Shown here: piece after piece, positions 21,810 to 33,150 of the stretch
How the letters are laid out: the number at the start of each line of letters is the position of its first letter
Numbering within the stretch: position 1 is the stretch's first letter
NCBI RefSeq assembly: GCF_004011695.2
Contig: NC_082408.1
Coordinates: 419,501 to 483,500, forward strand
Length of the DNA stretch: 64,000 bases
Origin: Ascochyta rabiei
Lineage: Eukaryota; Ascomycota; Dothideomycetes; Pleosporales; Didymellaceae
Direction: 5' to 3'
Position numbers and translations under genes: made by a program
Notes under the pieces: generated by a model
The model's database searches: none
What the model saw: the letters and a program-made list of their open reading frames with translations, nothing else
Told to the model about the DNA's origin: nothing

Positions 21810-24145
21810 GGGGAGGATTGGGCTGGGGAGTGACGAGTGCACGCGTGAGGCGTGAACGGAGTGTTGGGTGGCTGGGGATCGATGTATTCAGAGCCAGGAA
21901 ATGGAATTCTTCGTGTGAAGAGCATGCGTTTTTGACCTCGTTCTCGTCTCGGCTTGGCTTGGCTTCGGTGATGGCTTGCTGCGGAGCGGGACTCGAAGGA
22001 GTAGGTAGCTTCGTGAAGCACGTGGGAGATGAGGCCCAGCACCGCCCTGGACATGTCAAAGGCAAGGTGGCGGCCCCTCTCGCTTTTGCGTCGTTCAGTC
22101 AACGCAAGACCCTTGGCACGCGACCTCGCAGCCCACGATACGGACTTGGTGTGGATGGCACTTCGTGCGCTTACCATAAGCTCATGATTGCCCCGAGAAG
22201 GCGCGACTGCGGTGCAGAAGGGCCGAGCCTCAGCAGCAGATGCGTGGCTCTGGGTTTCAGTGGCTTGCAGATCCGGCGCTACTCTGTCCAACGGATGGAT
22301 TCTGGGGACGGGAACGGGAGCTGGGGGTTGGTGTTGGATACGCCCAGGGTGTTGACGTTGTCGAGGCTTGACTGAGTGATGTCATGCTCTTACTCGGCGA
22401 TGGCACGTCGAGGTCGACCAACAAAACGCACCACAGCGGTCTCCCACAGATGATCTAATCACCAGGATTCTAGTAGTCTCCTGCCAGGTGCACAGCGGGA
22501 GGAGCCTGTGGCACAGCTCAACCCCTTCAGCTCCTCCCGGAGTGATCGACCACCATCGTGAATTCGCCCACAACGCCGCGCGCCTTGGTGGACTCTCCCA
22601 CCACCACTTGACGGCGCATGAATCGAGCACACGCTCCGTTGCCTCTGCCGTCGAATATCAACTACGAACCATAGCGCGCAGATTGGGGTGGTCATTGATG
22701 TACATACGAGCCGATGCTCGTTCAGTCGAACCATTGCGGTTAGGACGGATCCGGGGTCGAGCTCCGGCGCTGCTCAAAGCCTCTTCCGAGATGACGATAC
22801 GACGGTTCCGGTCAACTGCGGCGAAGTCTGCTCACTGCCCGCCCACAGGTATTCGATTTTTCCCAACACGCAGCGATAGCAGGTCGCTTTAAGAGGGACC
22901 AGGCCCCCCGTTGTAACCACGTACAACCACTTTGGGTTGAAAGTCGTACAGAAGGCTCTGCTGATCCACGATCCAGCGCTTTGCCTGACCCCCCAGCTGC
23001 ACGAAAAGCTCGAGCAATTTGCCCGGCAAAATGGAAGGGTCTGAAGAAGTCCACTTCGGTCGTAGAGGCTGCATTAGGCAGCCATGCCTCTTGTGTTTAT
23101 TGGCTAGAGTGTAAAGCTGGCAATCTTCGTCTCAGCGCTATCGCTGAATTTTGGATGTGGGTCGCTCTGTCCTCGGTAGAAGAAAGGGGAGCTGCGAGCT
23201 ACGGGAACGATGGCAAGGACGGCAGCAAAAATGGTCCAGCGGGAAGAGCGTGGTCGTGATTCATGCGAGTTGGGTTGCGGGCCACGATGGTTCCAGCGGG
23301 CGGAGGGGCATATGACGCGCAGCTCCCATGTCCGTTTGCAGCCAGGTTTTGCATGGACAGCAGCAAGAACCAGACGGAGGTTCCAGTTCCTGCAGCAGTG
23401 ATCGGTGACCAGCGACGCCAGCTGCTCCGGGTATGTCAGTCTACTTCCTAAAACGTCGCTATGACCGTTCAGCAGCAACAGTTGGTGTGGGATCGACGGC
23501 AAGCGAGGAGTCGAGGATCCATGCATGCCATGCCAATTACGCAAAAGCCCAGTCCCTTGGATTGGATTGGATTATCGCTGTGTCGGTGCGTTGCATGGTT
23601 GATGAGATGACATTCCAGGCTTTCCATACTTACCGAGGTTGGTGGACCCTTTGACATCCAAGGAATCTCTATCAGAAGGTGCAGCGTCGCAACTCCGCCG
23701 CAACGCAAGGCGGCACATGTAAAGCCGGGCCCTATGTTGTTTCTCAACGGTAGTCACTAGGTGGCCTGTCAAACGGTGTCTGTTCGCCTGCCGCGGAGGC
23801 TTGACTTGGGACCGCCTGAATCAGCTTCCATGCTAGGAAATCCACTTCACACGGCAATTGGGTGGATAGGCTTCTAGCGAGGCGGCAGGGACTCACTGGA
23901 CCTCCGGCTGGACGGTGCTAACAGCGGCAGGGAGCTCCGCATGCATGCAAGCAGCCAGCAGATGTCAAACACTACTCTGCCTCTACCGAGTCAGTAGGAT
24001 GCTTTTCGGTAATGTCCACTTGAGGCAAATTCCCCTTTTACTGGGCCACCCGAGATATATACGCCCAAGAGGGTCCTTTGCTGCTTCTGGTCCCGTTGCC
24101 CTCACACACTGAAGTTCGTTCTTTGAGCCAAGGTGCCACAACATC
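21810..24145. other. 2.3-kb intergenic, no gene seen
   Basis: Several open frames of 60-200 codons occur on both strands, including a long antisense frame running back over the secreted-protein gene, but none shows a domain or consistent splice signals. A TATATA at 24056-24061, about 85 bp before the ATG at 24146, is a plausible promoter element for the next gene. Confidence 0.5.
24056..24061 (+). promoter_or_regulatory. TATA box upstream of the 24146 gene
   Basis: TATATA in a GAGATATATACGCC context, 85 bp before the start codon, a usual distance for a fungal promoter with a short 5' UTR. Confidence 0.4.
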
Positions 24146-25338
24146 ATGTCGGCAACCGTCGAAGACTTCCAGCTTGCTGCGGTAGCAGCAGGCTTCACAA
24201 TCGGCTTTGGCTTTCTCACAGTATGGGAAGCCATCCAGCAAACCCGACGAAACCGCAACCCGCTGAGGTCGGTCTACATCTACATGCTGTGGGGTGAGAT
24301 TGCTGTGAACATATGCATTGGCGTTGTCGGCTGGCTTTTCTTGACTGGAACTTTGGGGCCGACGTAAGACAACCTAACCGGCGGTACACACTGATTGATG
24401 CTAACAATACAACAGTGTCCCGGTCCTGTTCTTCATCCTTCTTTTCTGGGTCTTCCAAATCCAGCTGCTCATGCAGATCATCATCAATCGAATCGCCCTC
24501 ATCGCCGAACATCGAACTACCGTCCGCAACATCAAGTGGGGTACCATCATCGTCATCAGTGCCATCAACATTGCCGTGTTCTGTATCTGGATCCCTGCGC
24601 ACACCGTCCCACCCGTCAGCCAGGTCTTCGTCAACATCAACAGCGTGTGGGACAAGATCTCCAAGGTCCTTATTCTCATTGTTGACGCCGGTCTGAATTG
24701 GTACTTCCTGCGCATCGTGAAGATCAGACTTGTAGAGCAAGTCGGTCTCACAAAGTACAAGCCGCTTGTGAGCTTCAACGCAAAGCTCATGGTCGTCTCC
24801 ATCGCGATGGATGTAAGCTTCGAAGCCCGCTCACGTGCACCGCGACATGTGCTAACGTCACCAGGGTCTCCTCATCGGTCTCATGTTCCTCAAGAATCCA
24901 ATCGTGTACATACAATTCCACCCCGTCGTCTACATGGTAAAACTCAACATCGAAATGTCAATGGCCTCCCTCATCGTTCGCCTTGCTCAGGGCCAGTCCG
25001 ATAATGATGCGTCCCCTGCTGGGTTCGACAGCTCCACTGGCCCCTCCAACTCGCAATCCGACCGCCGTTCAAAAGCAAAGCCAACCCAGTTCCAATCCTT
25101 CCAATTGACGTCCGCCAAGGGAGGGAGAAGCAAGATTCACAGCCGAAACGACAGCGATGAGAGCCTGGGGCAAATCCATCGTACGACGGAGCTGAACGTG
25201 GTGGTGGAGCACGTGGACAAGCTGAAAGAAAGCAGTGAGGGAAGCTCGAGGAGTAGCCATGAAAACCCGCAGAGTATGTTTGGGGATGAGACGCCGTTGC
25301 ATAAGAACAACATACGGATTACGGGGAAAGCTCTGTGA
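24146..25338 (+). CDS. polytopic (about seven-TM) fungal membrane protein
   Basis: Integral membrane protein of unknown function. Three exons, 24146-24363, 24416-24812 and 24865-25338, give 362 aa; both introns are 52 nt with CTAAC branch sites. About seven hydrophobic segments fill residues 10-265, ending with a helix rich in Met, Ser and Leu. The last 95 residues are a hydrophilic Ser/Lys/Asp-rich tail, presumably cytoplasmic. The topology resembles the large set of fungal seven-helix proteins often annotated as integral membrane or GPCR-like proteins, but I see no CFEM domain or diagnostic motif and do not assign a class. Confidence 0.75.
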
Positions 25339-25441
25339 TTTTCTTTTGTTTGCTAGATACCACCGTACAGAAAAGTACACGTTCCCTTCTTCGCTGAAGC
25401 AACACTTCCCGTCTGCTCTGATTCACGCTGCACAGCCTGAG

Positions 25442-26471
25442 CTAGTCACGACTGACCGTAGGATCCCACGCGCAAGGCTCGTACGCCCCTGTGTCGAGGG
25501 TCTCCATGTCTTCTGCGGAGAGCTCGAAGTCGTAGACCTGGGCGTTTTCCTCGATCCTGGACTTTGTGACCGACTTGGGTAAGGGGATGAAGCCCTGGAG
25601 TGTGAGGTTAGCCTTGTTTCCATGTCTAGCATGAGCACGAACAACTCACCATCTGCAGACTCCACCTGATCAACACCTGACTTGGCGTCTTTCCATATTT
25701 CTTCGCCAAGGGAGTCAAAAGCGCATCGTCGTTCCTTGTCGCCCTTACAATGGGACAGTACGCCTCGCAAAGCACACCTCTCGCCTTGCACCAGTCGACG
25801 ATGTCTTTCCTCGCAAGCCACGGATGCAGCTCTACCTGATTGATGCTGATCACGCCACCCTTGCCCTTGCCCTGGCTGCTCTCCGTCTCTTTGATGTATG
25901 CCTCCAACTCTTCGAGATGATAGACACCGTAGTTGCTTACACCGATGGACCTGATTCTGCCGTCCTGCACGCCTTCCACGAGCGCCTTCCACGCTCCAAT
26001 GCGATTCTCCTTGCCGCCGTAGGGCGAGTGCAAGAGATACAGATCCACGTAGTCGAAGCCCGTGATCTTCAGCGTGTTGTCGATGTGCTGTTTCGAGTTC
26101 TTGTAGCTCATTTCCTTGGGCGGTATCTTTGTCGTGAAGAACAGCTCTGAGCGTGGGATGCCACTAGCCTTCATGCCCTCCGCGGACGGCTGCTCGTTGC
26201 GGTATGCGACGGCGGAGTCGACGTGGCGGTACCCATTCTTGAGAGCATGTTCCACAACTTCCGCGCACTCGGCGGCAGGGGTCTGGTAGACACCGTATCC
26301 CAAGGCTGGTATATCGTAGCCAGAGGGCATGCGATATTTGGTGTTGATGGTGATGGAAGACATAACGCGGAATGACGGATTAAAGTTACGAACTCTTGGG
26401 GCGTTGGGGACAGATAGAGGAGCACGCAATTGAGTGAGTCTTGAAACAACCGTGTTGCGCAGTGTGAGCAT
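25442..26471 (-). CDS. aldo/keto reductase
   Basis: NADPH-dependent carbonyl reductase of the AKR superfamily. Two exons, 26471-25650 and 25594-25442, with a 55-nt intron, give 324 aa. The (beta/alpha)8 fold is recognisable: catalytic Asp85 and Tyr90 in DSAVAYRNE, Lys115 in FFTTKIPP, His148 in YLLHSP, then GVSNYG and NQVELHPW. The second exon supplies the PLPKSVTKSRIEEN coenzyme-binding segment. Two starts are possible. The ATG at 26471 adds a 36-residue Arg/Ser/Leu-rich segment without acidic residues, which looks like a mitochondrial presequence. The ATG at 26363 (MSSITIN) gives a 288-residue cytosolic form. The physiological substrate is unknown. Confidence 0.9.
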
Positions 26472-28399
26472 AACGAGAAGTGAGTTGGGTATCGGGGTGC
26501 TTCTTGTATGCTGTAAAGGTGTAGTCGAGAGGATGGAGATGAAGCGCCAGCGGACATAAGCGGAGATAGCTGGGGTTAGCCCAGTGAAGCTCACCGCGTG
26601 TAACTCTTTCAAGCTGCAACACCACCATTTAGCGTTGGGCATGAAGTTGGATCCGACTTCTGTTCAATATCGTGCAATTGCCCAAAGAATACAATTTTCT
26701 CTCTCGCATCTGTTCACACATAGTCTTTCCAGAGCTTTCATCATGTCTCCACGAACTATACACCGCATGGGCTCGTACTTGGTCCCACTTCGTCTCTAGA
26801 CAACGCCTCCCATCCTGGCCAAAGACCTGCTTCTCACCCTCCTCATCTACTCATTTCCACTAACCAAGGCCAAGTCCCGGATCTTTTGGCCGGACTATCC
26901 GCTTCCGCCGCTGAAGTACTCGAACCGTACTCTTGCACAAGCTGAATCCAACAGAGGGCCTCCCTGGACTCCCGGGCAAGTGTGTCCTCGTGTAATCGAA
27001 GCCCACCGGCCCCACTATGAACGCTTCCCTAAAAGATCCAAACTCTATGGGTGCCGCTTCGATAACCAGGAGAATGTCCACTCCGCCCTTACACACTGTC
27101 CGAATGTCGAAGAACCAAAACTCAATCTGGGTAGATGCAATGTTCGTTCTTCGCGCGATATGATTCATGCACCACGCTGACCAGCTTCACAAAGCCATTG
27201 AATTCCGGGACTGGCGAAGACGCATGTAGTCTACCAATTCATCCGTCTGGCGAGGACCGCTATCCAAACCGGAGGAAATCGAGGGTCAGCGGGTCAGGGA
27301 GGGACACCCGAACCGGAGATATCGCAGCTCATGAAAGTGGCAGACAGTGATCTGGAGAGGTGGGAAGAGTATGTGCGGAGCGTGAAATAAGCCAAGGACG
27401 ATGCGCGCCGACCGAGGAACGAGGCGGTGGAAGAGAGTGGGGAGACGAATATAGATTTGCGACTCAAGGCAATGAATGGACTGAGGACAGCTGGAGGAAC
27501 CGAGCATCAGCTTTGGAAGGAAAAAAAAAGAGTCCAGAAGCAGACGTGGCAAGGCTGTTACCAGGGCGATCGAAGAGTCTCAGAAACCTAGAGATAACAG
27601 GACGCAGAGGAGAAGAGATAACAGGACGCAGAGGAGAAGAAGGGGGAAGACATGTACACGGCTGTCTCTTGGACACAAATCTGGCGTCACAAGCAGCACA
27701 CGCCAAGCATCTTGCCTGGACCCGTATCCATCGCAATCCCGCACTTGTAGCTGCGCGGAACCAAACGACCATGGATCCCATCACCATGAGATACAAACAC
27801 GAGCAGAACGTCAAGCTCCAAGCACCGAGTCCCCGGAAGAAAACCGCACATCTCGCACATGCAAAATCCAGAAGAGAGAATGCAGCACCCCCCACGACCA
27901 GAACACAGAGGGATTGGTGGGGTCTGGAGGGCGAGTCGGGGAGCTCTGACGACTGTAGTAGGTCTGAAGCGTGAGTCGGGGAGCTCTGACGGCCGTAGTA
28001 GGTCAAGACACAGAGAGCTGCGGTCCGGTGCCTACAGGGAGGTGTAGAATGACGAGAAGCGTGGACAGGGCAATGACAGGTGGTCAGACGGGAGGGAGCT
28101 GCACAAGGCATGTTGCCGAGGAGAGGAGGGACACAGATGGGATGAAGGGGGATTCGTGTGGCTTCTCGTAGGTGGACGGGTGTTGTTGCGTGACGAAGGC
28201 TTGTAGTAGGCAGCAGCTGTGTCATTGGGCGTGCTGCAGTTGAGTTGAGATGGAGTCAAAGGCTTGATCCTCGGCGTTTGATGATTTGGCTACGTGGCGC
28301 TTGATCCATCTCTATCATGTCCATTGTTCGCGTTGTCCCACCATCGGCCAGAAACGAAGTGCTTGCAGTACCCAGCTTCATCGATATATCGTTCCCCGT
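26472..28399. other. 1.9-kb intergenic, no gene seen
   Basis: This gap holds the promoter of the aldo/keto reductase on its left side. Two short tandem duplications occur: a 23-bp unit at about 27590-27637 (AGATAACAGGACGCAGAGGA type) and a 43-bp unit at about 27931-28004 (GAGTCGGGGAGCTCTGACG type). Open frames up to 250 codons overlap on both strands and are compositionally biased; I see no domain. Confidence 0.5.
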
Positions 28400-30273
28400 C
28401 TACTCCTTATCGAAACGAACAGCTGGTTGCTCCTTGATCCAGCTCAGATCTACCTTGTGCCCGAGCAGCTCGCGAATGTTGGAGACGCCGTATTTCATCA
28501 TCGTGGGGCGCTCAAGAGACAGACCGAAGCCGTAGACGCGCATGTCCTTGGGCAGACCCATCGGTTCCAGCATCTCAGGTCTGAACATGCCAGAGTTTCC
28601 AATCTCAATCCATCGCTTCAGGCCCTTGTGGTAGCCGAAGATTTCCATACTCGGCTATGCAGATGTTAGCGCATGCGATTTGAGGCTTGGTGTTAGATAG
28701 ACGCACCTCTGTGTAGGGGTTGTAGGCAGGCTTGAAGCGCAGGTTCTCGAGACCCATGTTGGCGAAAAAGTCACCGAGGAAGCGCTGGAGGCCTGTGTGG
28801 TGTGAGTAAAAGGTACAAAGGTACACAGAAATGAGGAAGAAACGTACCGCCCAGCGTGAGGCCGAAATCTGCGATGACACCCTCGATCTGGTGGAACTCG
28901 GCCAAATGCGTGGCGTCAACGGTCTCGTTACGGAAGACACGGTCGATGGAGAAGTAGCGTGCAGGTCGGGGGTCTTCCGCTAATCGGTGGAGTGCCCATG
29001 TCGATACGGCAGTTGTGTGTGTGCGGAGGACCAGACGCAGTGTCTCCTCGTCCTTGAACTTGTAGCGGTCTGCGGCCCAGGTTAGCACATGCCATGTACA
29101 CTTCTAGTCGAACGTACAGCCTATCGAACCGAAAGCACCCTCCTCGTGGACTTTCTTGACATCGTTCCAGTACTTCTCGAAATCCCTGGGCTTCTTGTTT
29201 CGCGTGTCGCCCGTTGAGAAGAGACGTTGCGAGCTGGCCTCCATCTGGTCCATCTGTGCTTCGCTGTCGGGGTCTGCGCGCGGCTTGTCGGCTGTGGGTG
29301 GATCGGAAACGAAGAAGGTGTCCTGCATGTCACGGGCGGGGTGTTGTTGCGGTACGAAGAGGGCATCGAAGTTCCAGAAGCCAGAGTCGACAAAGCTTGA
29401 CAAGGTTAGACTGGTATATGTGAAAGTGGACAAGCATGGCTCACTGTGCAGTAGGCATCTCGACGAAGCCTTGCGAGAAGAAGATGTTCCTGAATTCCTG
29501 CCTGACCTTCATCAAGGGATGTAAGGCGCCAGCGTCCTGTTGAGCGCCCAGCGCAGCGAAGTTGTAGGGCTTGAAGTTTGCTGTCTCCCAAGCGCCGGTG
29601 GTGAGCAGTTCTGCGGTCAAGTCTGTGTGCTCGACGGGCATCTCCTTTGCGTACTTTGGACCCTTTGTGACTGTGTATGTGATGACCTTGGTGACGGTGA
29701 CGAGCTTCTTCTTCTTCAGCTCGTTGAGCTGCTTGGCGTCTGACACCGTCTGCGATTCTTGGATGCTCTTGAGGAGTTCCTGCGTAGTGTCCTTTGGCTC
29801 TTCTGTGGCCACGAGAACGAGGTCGGTGCCGTCCTTCTTGATCCACTTGTTCTTGAAAGCATTGCCCTGCCCTACGCTGGCAGACTCCTTGCCAACGATG
29901 TTCTGTGTCCCAGGTATCAGCTTCAACTCCAAGTGCGCTCGCCGAACAGGCTACCCACAGGCAATTCCTTGATCGCAATCTTGCCGGCCTCCTTCACTGC
30001 CTTCCAGACGTTGAACTCGTGACTCCCGTTGGCGACGATTCCTTCTGATTCCGGGGTGAGGACGACCTGCTCTTTGTCCAGCGTCTTGTATTCGACCATG
30101 GACCGGCTGGCGAGCCTGTCGAGGGCTGCCTTGATGTCGCGCTGCGGTATGGCGGGGAAGTCTTCATTGCTCGCGAGCGTCTCCTTTGTGTCGAGGAGAT
30201 CGAGGACGTCTTGGGTGAGGTTGCGACCTTGAGTCTCGAGCGGTACGGGCACGGGGCCCCGTGTTCCTGTCAT
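28400..30273 (-). CDS. FRS2: cytosolic phenylalanyl-tRNA synthetase alpha subunit
   Basis: Catalytic subunit of the cytosolic heterotetrameric enzyme that charges tRNA-Phe. Six exons: 30273-29959, 29902-29445, 29395-29118, 29069-28848, 28792-28707 and 28654-28400. The five introns are 48-56 nt, and the joins give a continuous 537-aa protein. The N-terminal winged-helix region ends in IKELP/NIVG across the first junction. The class II aminoacylation core has [34 protein letters not shown], motif 2 ([18 protein letters not shown]), [14 protein letters not shown] and motif 3 ([15 protein letters not shown]). All hallmark motifs are intact. Yeast Frs2 is 503 aa, so the length is normal. Its partner (beta subunit) is not in this window. 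Confidence 0.96.
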
Positions 30274-30611
30274 TTCGATGTGTGCCTTGACTGTGTCGTG
30301 CGTGGGGAGCTTCCATGGACTCTACGTGGGGTCGCGCGCTATGAGTCGAAAGTGGAAGGAACACGGAAATTTGGAAGGCCCGAGCGGACCTGCACGCGAG
30401 GTGATTGGCTCCTGCACTCGCGTGCACTCCGCCATCTAGGCATGTCTTGACCTCGAGCCTGCAGTGCAGCAACTCAGTATGTACATATTTACACCTTCTG
30501 CTCGCATTGCATGGCTCCCACGCCCACAGCAGGTTGGAAGTTATTCTCACTGTTTTGAGCAGTGCACGTTTGAGCCAGACAAAGCACGGTAACGAGGTGA
30601 GTAGAGAGAGC

Positions 30612-30840
30612 GTTTGCGCCGATAAGTGGTATGAGAGATGTTTTGGGTGCCTCGATGAATCACATGTGTTTGCCCCGATACGTGGTGTGGGGGATGTTTT
30701 GGTTTCCCTGATGAATCACATGTTTGCCCCGATACGTGGTGTGGGGGATGTTTTGGTTTCCCTGATGAATCACGTGTGTTTGCGCCGATATGTGGTATGG
30801 GAGATGTTTTGGGTGCCTCGAGGAATCACGTGTGTCTGCG
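30612..30840. repeat. about 60-bp tandem repeat, 4 copies
   Basis: Units begin near GTTTGCGCCGATA-GTGGT, pass through GGAGATGTTTTGG and end in GAATCACATGT. The two inner copies are near identical; the outer two differ by scattered transitions and one short indel. Confidence 0.9.
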
Positions 30841-30856
30841 AGAGAGCTGGTCCATT

Positions 30857-30899
30857 CTACCCTGATGGGTTCAGTGACCTACCCTGATGGGTTCAGTGA
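30857..30899. repeat. 22-bp direct duplication
   Basis: CTACCCTGATGGGTTCAGTGA occurs twice in tandem, directly after the 60-bp array. Confidence 0.9.
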
Positions 30900-31607
30900 G
30901 CGCACGGGGTGCACGTGAAAGCGCGCAAGCAAGAAAAAAACTAGAGGCTCTCTACCAGCCATTTCTTTTCATGGAAGCGGCATCAACCGCCGTCTTACCG
31001 CATGGAGAGCCGTCTGCTGCCGCACCATGTCCAGTGCCGCCAATAGTTCCGTGTCTGGGCGCTAGGGCATGACGAAGCTGAAGAATCTGTTGATATCGAA
31101 CCGAACATGAGCAGTAGCCAGGAGTGAGGTCATTGCATGTTGCAACCAAGTGCAGGCTTGGGGGGCATGTGGGCTGAGCTTGTTGCTCCTGATGTGAGTG
31201 TGGATTAGACGCTTGAACTGTAGCAAGACTTGGGCTTATGGCTCGTAGGATGGAGATGCGCCTGATGGTTGCTTGATGGTGCTTGGTCGTTCCGTTGTGC
31301 ATGCTCTGAGATGGCGTGGCTAGCTAGCTAGCGCGGTCTGAACGTGAAGATGGACGATGGAGACCATCCACGACCACATTGACAGGGCTGACGACGCCTT
31401 GTTACCAAAGTCCGAACATGGTTGCAACCTTGGTAACGGCGAGCAGAGCCGGCAGAGCCGCACGTGAAGCGAGTCAGTACTTGGAAGTGGAGCAGGTGAT
31501 GCAGCTGTGGAGTGTCGAGGTTAGTGAGCGTGCGAAACAGCCATGTCCGGCGTTGTCAGAAACGAGGCAGCGATCATGGCCGTGAGAGGCGTGCAGCAGC
31601 GTCAGCT

Positions 31608-31965
31608 CAAAGCTGCCAGACGCTGCCAGGCGAATGAGCGAGCTGCGAGACGAATGAGCGAGCTGCAAGACGGATGAGCGAGCTGCAAGACGGATGAGCG
31701 AGCTGCAAGACGGATGAGCGAGCTGCAAGACGGATGAGCGAGCTGCAAGACGGATGAGCGAGCTGCAAGACGGATGAGCGAGCTGCAAGACGGATGAGCG
31801 AGCTGCAAGACGGATGAGCGAGCTGCAAGACGGATGAGCGAGCTGCAAGACGGATGAGCGAGCTGCAAGACGGATGAGCGAGCTGTCAGGCAAATGAGCG
31901 AGCTGCCAGACAAATGAGCAAACTGCCAGACAAATGAGCAAACTGCCAGACAAATGAGCGAGCAG
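31608..31965. repeat. 20-bp minisatellite, about 17 copies
   Basis: Units of GAGCGAGCTGCAAGACGGAT. The central ten or so are identical; both edges decay toward CCAGACAAAT and CGAGACGAAT variants. Because 20 is not a multiple of three and the unit has no stop on the minus strand, all three minus frames remain open across the array. Confidence 0.95.
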
Positions 31966-32000
31966 TGCACGAGAGTGGACGAGAAACGCATCCCTCAGCA

Positions 32001-32029
32001 TACCTACCCTACCCTACCCTACCCTACCC
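32001..32029. repeat. TACCC pentamer array, telomere-like
   Basis: Five to six copies of TACCC, on the other strand GGGTA. This is one base short of the TTAGGG unit of most fungal telomeres. Confidence 0.9.
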
Positions 32030-33150
32030 GTAGAGCTCCCAGCCGGAATGGGCCGCCGATGATATGCCTCGGTGTAGACACGGTGGTATTGGCAGTGGAG
32101 CCGTGTCCGAGGGCGCGGATTGGCTCGCCACCCCTGGCAGGGCCGCGTACGCGTCTCTGTCAGCGAGCGCCAGCGAATCAGCGGGCGCCGAGGGGACGGC
32201 TTTGGCAGCGAACGAGCCAGGGGGCGGCGGCGAAATGGAGACCAGCAGCCAGGGGGGACAGGGCGCTGCTCTTGAGTCTTGACGCTCTCACGGCGTGGAG
32301 CAGACGGGCAGCCGTGGCTCGACGACGTCAGGAGTGCGCGGCCAGCGGGCAGCGGGCAGCGAGCAGCGGGCAGCGTTGTTGAGAAGGAGGCCGCGCGGTA
32401 CTGTACTTGTCGATATGCGGTGTTCTATGTGCTATGTGCTATGTGCTAGGTGGCAGTGCCATGTACCATGTGCCATGTGCTAACAATACATGCGATGTGG
32501 TGTGCAGGTGGCGGGGGGCTGCTTGGGACGAGGGGACGAGGGGACGATAGCTGGGGGCCGTGTGATTTGCTGGGGGGTGCCATTATCGTCCTCATCCTCG
32601 GCGGCGTGCACCAGCGCCAGAGCAAAGAACCGCGTGTCCACTGTCCAGCAGCTTGGCGACAGACGCTGTCCATGGCCAGCGACTCGGCGGGCCAGTGCGA
32701 GCAGTGCGACTGTGCGTGCAGCCCACCGTGCTGTCGACCGGTAGGCGTACTGGCGTAGGTAGGTGGGCCAGCGCTGTCCGGACCTGCAGGTGGCAGGCAG
32801 CGCGGCCGTCGCTGGTCTAGTGCGGTCCACGGAAGGCGCGAGCTTCTCTCGAGGCTGCACGCGGAAAACCCCTAAGCCCTCGTCTCTCTCTCTCTCTCTC
32901 TCGTCTTCATTCCCAACGCCGCCCGCCGCCTGCCGCCCGCTGCACGCTGCCCTCTCCTACGTCCCATCCCAGGACTGCACGCTCGTTTCGCCCGCACCCG
33001 CCTCCGTCTCCGCTGCGTCCCCGACACTGACCCCCGTTGTCCCCAGCGTCCGGCCCTGGGCATTGCCTCCGCCGCACATGCAATAAGCCCACCCGGCGCC
33101 CTCTCCCACAGGTGACACCTCGCCCACAGCCCCGTCCACCCACGCCCACA

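Larger units (their letters stand above)
30274..33150. other. 2.9-kb intergenic, minisatellite-rich
   Basis: This gap lies between the starts of two divergent genes (FRS2 on minus, DUF3405 on plus) and holds four tandem arrays, listed separately, plus a CT run at 32883-32903 in the pyrimidine-rich leader of the DUF3405 gene. No gene with a recognisable domain is present. Confidence 0.6.

Noticed and set aside
21350..22291. 313-codon minus-strand open frame
   Set aside because: It runs antisense over the secreted-protein gene and its intron, has no domain and no signal peptide, and looks like a shadow frame in GC-rich DNA.
27360..28225. Overlapping 200-250-codon frames on both strands
   Set aside because: Compositional bias and short tandem duplications explain them; no domain, no splice support, and mutually antisense.
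30857..31965. Possible CRISPR-like array
   Set aside because: Units are contiguous without unique spacers, and the genome is a eukaryotic nuclear one.
31474..32001. 175-codon minus-strand frame of Leu/Ala/Ser repeats
   Set aside because: It is the translation of the 20-bp minisatellite; all three minus frames are open there.
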